Assembly (NCBI GenBank): GCA_964420455.1
Contig: CAYQTO010000056.1
Span: forward strand, 1-20,409
From: CAYQTO01 sp964420455
Lineage (GTDB): Bacteria; Sumerlaeota; Sumerlaeia; SLMS01
DNA length: 20,409 bases
Direction: 5' to 3'
A model generated the notes under the pieces. That model was not told the DNA's origin. It did no database searches and saw only the letters and a list, made by a program, of their open reading frames with translations. The stretch's first letter is position 1, and each line of letters opens with the position of its first letter. The position numbers were made by a program, and so were the translations under genes. Shown here one piece after another: positions 15,585-20,409 of the stretch.

Positions 15585-17870
15585 TTACTCCTCGATCAGC
15601 ATCCAGTCCTCAACCGGGGTGACGCCGTCGCTGGGCGGGGCGGGGACATCCCACTCGGGGATGCCGTAGGTGAGGTTGATGGTACGGCCGAGGGCCTTCG
15701 TGCCCGTGTCGCTCGCGAGGCGGACGATGTGCGGGTGAACGGTCGCGCTGCTGTAGCGGTTGGCGTCGGAGCCGTAGGGCGCCGGCTGGGCCGGGTCGGG
15801 GATCGTTCCGGCGGTGACGGCCTCCGCGTTGGTCAGGTTGTTGGCTGTGGCCGCGCCACTGTTCTCTTCCTCGCGGAAGATCTCCGTGCTCGGGTCGATG
15901 GTGGTATCCGTATTGAGGTCGAACGTATAGCCAAGACGGAAGGTGCCGACGTCGGGGAGGCCTGCGGCGTAGGTGGCCTGGCCGGTGAAGTTATGGGGGC
16001 CAAGGCCCGTGCTGCCCGGAACGAAGTCGAGGAGCAGGCCGCCGTTGATGTCGGTCTCGCCGGCGAGGTCGTCGGAGGGGATGGCGCCCTCGCTGCCGAA
16101 GGTCGGGCCGGCGGTGATATACACGCGGGCAAGGCCCGGGTTGGTGCCGTCCTGGTCGATCTGCGCGAGGTCGATGCCTTCGTCCACGGGGACGGTCACG
16201 TTGAAGGTGACGGTCACTTCCTCGGCGAGGAGGCGGTTGTCGACCGGATCAACGAGGTCAATCGACTCGGTCGAGGTGCCCTGGGTGAGGTAGTTGAAGT
16301 TGCGGCTGAAGTAGCCGGGGCCCATGCGGCGGTTGGTGCTGCCGGTGGTGAAGCCCGTGAAGTCGAAGAAGTCGCTGATGGAGAACGGCGTGTCGGCGGC
16401 GTTGTCGGTGTCGAACACGCGGGCGGTCCAGATGCCGTCGTCCGCCGTGGTGTCAACCGCCTGGGTGCCGGGAACTTCCGGATAGACGTCGCCCGCGGCG
16501 CCCGCATCCGAGAAGGGGAACTCGGTGTTGAAGCCGTCCCAGCCGCCACGAACGGCAGGGGAGGGGAGGAACTCGCCCTGATCACCGGTGCGGTCCAGCG
16601 TGATATCGACGAGGTCGAGCGCGTCGATGGTGAACTGGGTGGCGGGGATTGTTGCCGTGTTAGCGACATTTTGGATGCCGGAGACGTCGACCGTGGTCCC
16701 GTCGGTGATGGCGCCCCCGCTGACCGTCAGGAAGACGGTGGCGGCGCGGCTGCCGGTGCCAAAGGTGGCGCTGTCAACGGTCAGGCCCGAGACGGTGTAG
16801 TTGGCCGTATCCGTTGCGGTGGTCGGGTCCGGGGCCTCGCTGAAGTCGACGCCGATGGTCTGGTTGTCCCAGAAGGGGAAGGCGCCGCTGGCGACAATAC
16901 CCGGGGCCGCGCTGTTCAGGGAGAAGCGGGCCGAGATAGGGTCGAGGGGCTGGCCGAGGACGGCGGGCGACTGGGAGTCGGGAATGTCGAGGATGCCGTC
17001 GTCGTTCAGGTCGATGTCGATCACCGCCACGCCGGAGAGGGCGAAGGGGGTCGTGGTTGTGGAGACGGTAGCCTGCGAGTTGCCGAGGTTGTTACCGGTC
17101 GGGTTGCCGTTCTCGAGCAGATTCGGCAGGAGCTGGTTCGAGACGAACGGGTTGCCCCCGTCGTTGTTGGAGAGCACCGCAAAGACGCCGATGCTGCCGC
17201 TCGCGCCCGCGGGCAGCGTGCCGTTGGTGTTATAGGTGCCGACCTCGGTGAACACGCGGCCCCAGGGCACACGCCACTCGAAGTCGCCCGAGGTGGCATC
17301 AACGATGTGGCCTTCGTTGCCGCAGCAGTCGTAGCCGAGGTCGCCCACATTACCGCCGTTAAAGGTGCGGACGCCGTTGAAATCATCATCGAAGGGGTTG
17401 TCGAACGCCCCGGAGCTTTCCCACCGGGCGGCGTCGTTCAGGCCGGCAAACAGGTCGAAGGCGATGCCTTCGGGGAAGAGGAACTCCATGTTGGAGATCC
17501 GGGACTCGAGGCGGTCCTCGCCGGTATCGTTGATGTTGCTGGTGGTGTTGATCCAGCCAGCATTGCCGGTGCCGCCGGCGCTGGCGTCGACGAAGACGGT
17601 CACCAGGTTGCCGGAAAGCGAGGACACGTCGCCGGGGATGCCGATGTAGAGGTACTGGTTGTCCCAGGTGACATAGAGCTCGTCGAGTGTCAGGGTCGGC
17701 CCAAAGCCGTCGCCCGTGTCGTTTTGGGCGAGGACGAAGTCGTCCGCCGTCCATTCCGTGGTGGCATCACCGTCGACGGTGATGGTCTTGCCGGGCTGGG
17801 CCAGCGCGAAGCTGCCGAGGCTGGCCAGACCCGCACCCAACAGTAGTTGAGCCAATCGGGTTCTGCGCAT
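15585..17870 (-). CDS. Large secreted protein with Ig-like and CBM9/DOMON-like regions
   Basis: A 761-residue exported protein. GGAGG six bases upstream and a clear signal peptide (RRTRLAQLLLGAGLASLGSF, then ALA|QPG near residue 24/25) set the start at 17870. A longer reading that begins on the pilin stop codon (ATG at 17981) would bury the signal and is rejected. Residues ~28-260 open with ITVDGDATTEW and contain LDELYVTWDNQYLYIGIPGD, resembling CBM9/DOMON-like surface beta-sandwiches. An Asp-rich DIDLNDDGILDIPD loop looks like an EF-hand/dockerin-type calcium site. A bacterial Ig-like segment follows (YTVSGLTVDSATFGTG, VSGIQNVANTATIPAT). The composition is rich in Asn, Thr, Asp and Gly and poor in Lys, typical of extracellular proteins. 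The C-terminus (EWDVPAPPSDGVTPVEDWML) shows no obvious anchor. Ligand and role are unknown; it probably shares a transcript with the pilin. Confidence 0.8.
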   Translation of the reverse strand: MRRTRLAQLLLGAGLASLGSFALAQPGKTITVDGDATTEWTADDFVLAQNDTGDGFGPTLTLDELYVTWDNQYLYIGIPGDVSSLSGNLVTVFVDASAGGTGNAGWINTTSNINDTGEDRLESRISNMEFLFPEGIAFDLFAGLNDAARWESSGAFDNPFDDDFNGVRTFNGGNVGDLGYDCCGNEGHIVDATSGDFEWRVPWGRVFTEVGTYNTNGTLPAGASGSIGVFAVLSNNDGGNPFVSNQLLPNLLENGNPTGNNLGNSQATVSTTTTPFALSGVAVIDIDLNDDGILDIPDSQSPAVLGQPLDPISARFSLNSAAPGIVASGAFPFWDNQTIGVDFSEAPDPTTATDTANYTVSGLTVDSATFGTGSRAATVFLTVSGGAITDGTTVDVSGIQNVANTATIPATQFTIDALDLVDITLDRTGDQGEFLPSPAVRGGWDGFNTEFPFSDAGAAGDVYPEVPGTQAVDTTADDGIWTARVFDTDNAADTPFSISDFFDFTGFTTGSTNRRMGPGYFSRNFNYLTQGTSTESIDLVDPVDNRLLAEEVTVTFNVTVPVDEGIDLAQIDQDGTNPGLARVYITAGPTFGSEGAIPSDDLAGETDINGGLLLDFVPGSTGLGPHNFTGQATYAAGLPDVGTFRLGYTFDLNTDTTIDPSTEIFREEENSGAATANNLTNAEAVTAGTIPDPAQPAPYGSDANRYSSATVHPHIVRLASDTGTKALGRTINLTYGIPEWDVPAPPSDGVTPVEDWMLIEE

Positions 17871-17915
17871 GGTGTCCTCCAAACGGGGGGAAGTATGGTT
17901 GGACTGTCGTCCGGA

Positions 17916-17940
17916 CACCCCCGCCGGATGGGCGGGGGTG
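17916..17940 (-). other. Strong hairpin between the pilin and secreted-protein genes
   Basis: CACCCCCGCC (17916-17925) pairs perfectly with GGCGGGGGTG (17931-17940) across five bases. It sits in the 110-bp gap between pilin stop and the secreted-protein start. No U-tract follows, so it is more likely an mRNA-stabilising or processing hairpin that favours the pilin message than a full terminator. Confidence 0.5.
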
Positions 17941-17980
17941 CTTGAGCCTGGGGTGAGAGGGTTCACGATCGTCGGACGCA

Positions 17981-18703
17981 TCAGCGCTTGGGCGCGGCCG
18001 GGATCGAGGTATCCTGGAACGTCACGATGTCGCCGAAGCTGACGGTGCCGTTTGTCGGGTCGTAGATGACCGCCTGGCCGGGGCGGACGTTACGATCGTC
18101 TTCGTTGTCGGGGCCGACGGACTTGATCAGGTATTCGCCGGACTCGAGGATGCCGCGGAGACCGATGACGCCGCCGAGGCCGCCGCCGCCCTGGTTCAGG
18201 AGCAGGTACGCGCGGCGGTCCGCCTCGTAGTTGTCGTCAATTCCGTTCGAGTTGCCGTCCGAGGCGCCGCCGACGCCACCGGGAAGGTTGGCGGACCCGT
18301 AAACCGCCGCACGGACATACAGGGGGATGTTCAGGGTGTTCGTATTCTTGGGCGTGCCCGGGTTACCCGTCTGGTCTTCCTGGAAGGGGGACGGCGCGAT
18401 GGAGGTGATGTAGGCCACGGGGGTCGTGAGGCGGAACATGCCGACGCCGCTCCCGCGGATGTCGGTCTGGCCAAGGTCGGTCTCGGGATACTTGTTGGTG
18501 TCGACGCGATAGGCCTCGAGACCGGTCTTGATGGTGCGCATGTCGGCGAAGAGGCGGGAGACCTTGGAACGGGTCTGCGCCTCGAGGAAGTTGGGCACGG
18601 CGATGGCCGCCAGAATCGCAATGATGGCCACCACGATCAGGAGTTCGATGAGGGTGAAGCCTCGCAACGACAGGCGGCGGAGAAGTGCGGATGAACGCGT
18701 CAT
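17981..18703 (-). CDS. Type IV pilin / type II secretion pseudopilin-like protein
   Basis: A 240-residue protein with a short basic leader (MTRSSALLRRLSLRG) cut by prepilin peptidase before Phe16, giving mature FTLIELLIVVAIIAILAAIA with the conserved Glu at mature position 5. The N-terminal helix VPNFLEAQTRSKVSRLFADM resembles GspG-like and PVC-type pseudopilins. The C-terminal domain has ALEAYRVD-like GLEAYRVDTNKYPETDLG, a Gly-rich central loop (GGVGGASDGNSNGIDDNYE) that may bind calcium, and a YDPTNGTVSFGDIVTFQD ending. It would be an inner-membrane/periplasmic filament or secretion subunit. ATG 18703 begins the leader; the Shine-Dalgarno is weak. No other pilus or secretion gene is in the window, so it is solitary, and it may share a transcript with the secreted protein downstream. 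Confidence 0.9.
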   Translation of the reverse strand: MTRSSALLRRLSLRGFTLIELLIVVAIIAILAAIAVPNFLEAQTRSKVSRLFADMRTIKTGLEAYRVDTNKYPETDLGQTDIRGSGVGMFRLTTPVAYITSIAPSPFQEDQTGNPGTPKNTNTLNIPLYVRAAVYGSANLPGGVGGASDGNSNGIDDNYEADRRAYLLLNQGGGGLGGVIGLRGILESGEYLIKSVGPDNEDDRNVRPGQAVIYDPTNGTVSFGDIVTFQDTSIPAAPKR

Positions 18704-19138
18704 GGGGAGAGTCGGGCCTCCGGGGGTTGTTTGGGGGGGGATTTCAGGGACGGGATAAAGGTCGGGCTTCCGTCGCTCTGAAGGGCTGCGCAATCGGTAC
18801 AATCCGAGGGCGCAGCGGGGAAGGGGTTGAGGGCAAAGCCTGGTTCAAGTTTCGGGCCGCGCTTGTGCAAATTGCGCAAATCCTCTTGTCGTGTCCAAGT
18901 TTGCAGGGAGATTGTGCAAGGCTTCAAAACTTGGACCGCTATAACGACAGACGTCCTGCGTAAGTTCGCCCCATATGACAAGAGAAATTCACCTCATCGG
19001 AGCGTTTTTTTCGCCCCGATGGGATGAACAAACGGGTCGTTTTGAACGGCGTGGTCCCGTAGAGGCCGCCGGTTTTCCGTGGTGAAACCGATTGCACGGA
19101 CGCACCGTCAAACCTCTACAAAACGGCCGGCCGCTTCC
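18704..19138. promoter_or_regulatory. 435-bp region upstream of the pilin with repeats
   Basis: No gene is convincing here. Three TTGYGCAA boxes lie at 18863-18870, 18872-18879 (perfect palindrome TTGCGCAA) and 18912-18919. A perfect 10-bp inverted repeat, GTCCAAGTTT (18893-18902) and AAACTTGGAC (18927-18936), encloses the third box. These are likely operator sites for the pilin, about 160-235 bp upstream of its ATG, implying a long leader. I found no sigma-54 type GG-N10-GC promoter I would trust. Confidence 0.5.
18995..19021. terminator. Hairpin downstream of the PabC-like gene
   Basis: CATCGG (18995-19000) pairs with CCGATG (19016-19021); a GCG/CGC inner stem after one mismatch closes on a seven-T loop. 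It lies about 118 bp after the aminotransferase stop. The T run is in the loop rather than after the stem, so terminator activity is uncertain. Confidence 0.4.
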
Positions 19139-20020
19139 TCATCCTCCCCGCATCAGTCCAAGAAACTGGTCAACATCGCGCCGGTGTTCCTGAAAAAGGC
19201 GGTGGAAAACAGACCCCTCCCCGGGCAATTGGATCTGTCGGCCCCCCACGGCCCCCACCGGGATCATCTCCAATATGGCGTTGGTACAGAACACCGTCTC
19301 AGCGCTCTCAAGCTCGTCCCGCGTGATCGACATCTCGCGATATCGCAGGCCAAGACGGGGACAGAGGAGTCCGATCTTCATTCGCATGATGCCTGGCAGG
19401 GCACCGTCCTCGACGGAGGGAGTGAGAACCTCCTCGCCGCGGATGACGAACAGGTTGGTCATGGCGCCCTCGGCCACGAGGCCGTCGGTGTTGAGCATGA
19501 GCGCCTCGTCGGCGCCGTTGCGGCGGGCCTCGCGCCGGGCCAGGAGCCGCTCGACATAGCTGGTTGTCTTGACGCTTGCCAGCGGCGACCGGTGGTTCAC
19601 GGGGATCGCGCTGGGAGCGAGAATCCATCCGGTCGCTCGCTGGCGGTCGAGGTGCTGCTGGTCAACGGCGGCGGCGTGGACGAGCAACGTGGGAGGCGTG
19701 TTCCCGGGGGCGATCTCCGGCGATCCGCTCCCCTCGCCGCGGGTGAGGGTGAGGCGGAGCCGGGCCCGCCGCAGGCCGTTCGCGTCGAGGACCTGTTGGC
19801 AGATCTGGAGCAGCTCCTCGTTTGTCCGGTTCCAGGGGATTTCGAGGATGCGGGCGTCGCGGGCAAGGCGGGCGAAGTGCGCCACGTGGAAGAGCAGTTG
19901 GCCCTCCTCGCAGCGGATCGTCTCGAAGACGCCGTCGCCGAGGAGCACCCCCCGGTCGAGGGGATCGAGGGCGGCCTCCATGTGGTCGAGGAAGCGGCCG
20001 TTAAGGTGGATCACAGGCAT
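19139..20020 (-). CDS. Class IV PLP aminotransferase / aminodeoxychorismate lyase-like
   Basis: A 293-residue fold-type IV PLP enzyme. It starts VIHLNGRFLDHMEAALDPLD, followed by RGVLLGDGVFETIR (23-36), both typical of PabC/IlvE/DAT proteins. The Schiff-base lysine is Lys151 in LASVKTTSYVERLLARREAR, and the cofactor glutamate is Glu184 in LVAEGAMTNLFV. LPGIMRMKIGLL and FCTNAILEMIPVG complete the fold. The family includes 4-amino-4-deoxychorismate lyase (folate), branched-chain aminotransferase and D-amino-acid transaminase. Length and the LGDGVFETI-type segment favour PabC, but substrate cannot be fixed from sequence. The ATG at 20020 overlaps the upstream DUF362 gene by 20 bases, so the two are probably an operon. 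Confidence 0.85.
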   Translation of the reverse strand: MPVIHLNGRFLDHMEAALDPLDRGVLLGDGVFETIRCEEGQLLFHVAHFARLARDARILEIPWNRTNEELLQICQQVLDANGLRRARLRLTLTRGEGSGSPEIAPGNTPPTLLVHAAAVDQQHLDRQRATGWILAPSAIPVNHRSPLASVKTTSYVERLLARREARRNGADEALMLNTDGLVAEGAMTNLFVIRGEEVLTPSVEDGALPGIMRMKIGLLCPRLGLRYREMSITRDELESAETVFCTNAILEMIPVGAVGGRQIQLPGEGSVFHRLFQEHRRDVDQFLGLMRGG

Positions 20021-20409
20021 CTGGGTGGGGTGTCCTTTGGGATTCGAGGATCATCTGCTGGTAGCGGCAGAGGGGCTCGCCGGCGGCCTCGCAGGCGGCG
20101 GCGTCCACGGCGGGGGCCCATCGCCCGGCGGCGACGATTCCCACCGGTTCCCCCCGGCCCTTGTCCGGCTCCCACCCCCGGCTTACAAACTTCTCCGCCA
20201 CGTCCACCACGGCAAAGTGTATAGACGGACCGAGGGTGTTCCAAACGTCGACGATCGCCCGGTGGATGTCGGGATGATGCAACTGCCCCCGGGAATAGGA
20301 GCTCCTCGCCCGATAGCGCGACCGTGGCATCAGCCCGTAGAGGTTCTTGACGCTGGCGCTGATCAGCGGCGCCCCCTGGAGCACGGTTCGCTTGAGCGGC
20401 GCAACCGAC
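20001..20409 (-). CDS. DUF362 family protein, C-terminal part only
   Basis: The last ~136 residues of a gene that begins beyond the window. The visible part reads PLKRTVLQGAPLISASVKNL, then YGLMPRSRYRA, and after a His-rich RGQLHHPDIHRAIVDVWNTL comes IHFAVVDVAEKFVSRGWEPD and GRGEPVGIVAAGRWAPAVDA. This pattern (a lysine-led KxxVLxG..SxKNLyGLmP block, a histidine pair, then an ivD motif) is that of DUF362 proteins, some of which carry ferredoxin-like clusters in other parts. No Fe-S cysteine motif is in the visible part. The function is unknown. It overlaps the start of the aminotransferase gene by 20 bases. A GTCTATAC motif (minus strand) lies at 20219-20226. Confidence 0.75.
   Translation of the reverse strand, partial: SVAPLKRTVLQGAPLISASVKNLYGLMPRSRYRARSSYSRGQLHHPDIHRAIVDVWNTLGPSIHFAVVDVAEKFVSRGWEPDKGRGEPVGIVAAGRWAPAVDAAACEAAGEPLCRYQQMILESQRTPHPDACDPP

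Noticed and set aside
15234..17846. An 870-codon open frame on the plus strand opposite the secreted-protein gene
   Set aside because: It is rich in Gly, Ala, Val, Asp and Arg, has no recognisable domain, and mirrors the minus-strand gene, which has a signal peptide, good ribosome site and terminator. Long antisense frames are expected in such GC-rich DNA.
17871..17981. An upstream start for the secreted protein overlapping the pilin stop codon
   Set aside because: It would add 37 residues before a clear signal peptide, while the later ATG has GGAGG at good spacing.
18704..19138. A sigma-54 promoter for the pilin
   Set aside because: Several GC- and T-rich matches were examined, but none had the GG-N10-GC core with the flanking TGGCAC/TTGC pattern.

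Overview
The window is about 20.4 kb of GC-rich DNA (roughly two thirds G+C by eye), densely coding, from a bacterium. Diderm features include a type IV pilin/pseudopilin with a class III leader and exported proteins with ordinary signal peptides. The mix of a DUF4954 beta-helix protein, a pseudopilin followed by a large secreted protein, an orphan NtrC-like regulator and a NamZ muramidase suggests a PVC/Planctomycetes-, Lentisphaerae- or Sumerlaeota-like lineage. That placement is inference; no ribosomal RNA or other decisive marker is present. Layout: (1) 1-67 is the 3' part of a tRNA-Thr(UGU), followed on the minus strand by a DUF4954 protein (69-1985). (2) 2249-7002, plus strand, holds nagB, a small acyl carrier protein, pta, ackA and an exported NamZ-type exo-N-acetylmuramidase. 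Together these fit salvage of amino sugars or peptidoglycan linked to acetyl-phosphate/acetate metabolism. (3) 7368-8762 encodes an exported beta-propeller-like protein with a C-terminal single-cysteine thioredoxin-like domain, preceded by an unusual direct repeat and hairpin. (4) 8885-9805 is an AT-richer solitary Mrr restriction endonuclease on the minus strand, a likely acquired defence gene, with palindromes upstream. (5) 9951-11663 is a GT2 membrane glycosyltransferase and a methyltransferase, abutting without a gap. (6) 11660-14863, minus strand, is a tightly overlapping set: NtrC-family response regulator, a FolK-TsaE fusion, and TsaB. (7) 15005-15280 encodes an unrecognised 91-residue protein divergent from the regulator, followed by a hairpin-rich intergenic stretch. 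(8) 15585-18703, minus strand, is a pseudopilin followed by a 761-residue secreted protein, with a rich upstream regulatory region. (9) 19139-20409, minus strand, is a PabC-type class IV aminotransferase overlapping the end of a DUF362 gene that runs off the window. Functional links: TsaB and TsaE take part in making t6A37 on ANN-decoding tRNAs, the class to which the tRNA-Thr at the window start belongs. FolK and the PabC-like enzyme are both folate-pathway types. The most unusual DNA-level signal is an octamer, GTCTATAC (and its variant GTCTATAT), that recurs 11 times on both strands and in several reading frames, often forcing rare codons in these GC-rich genes.
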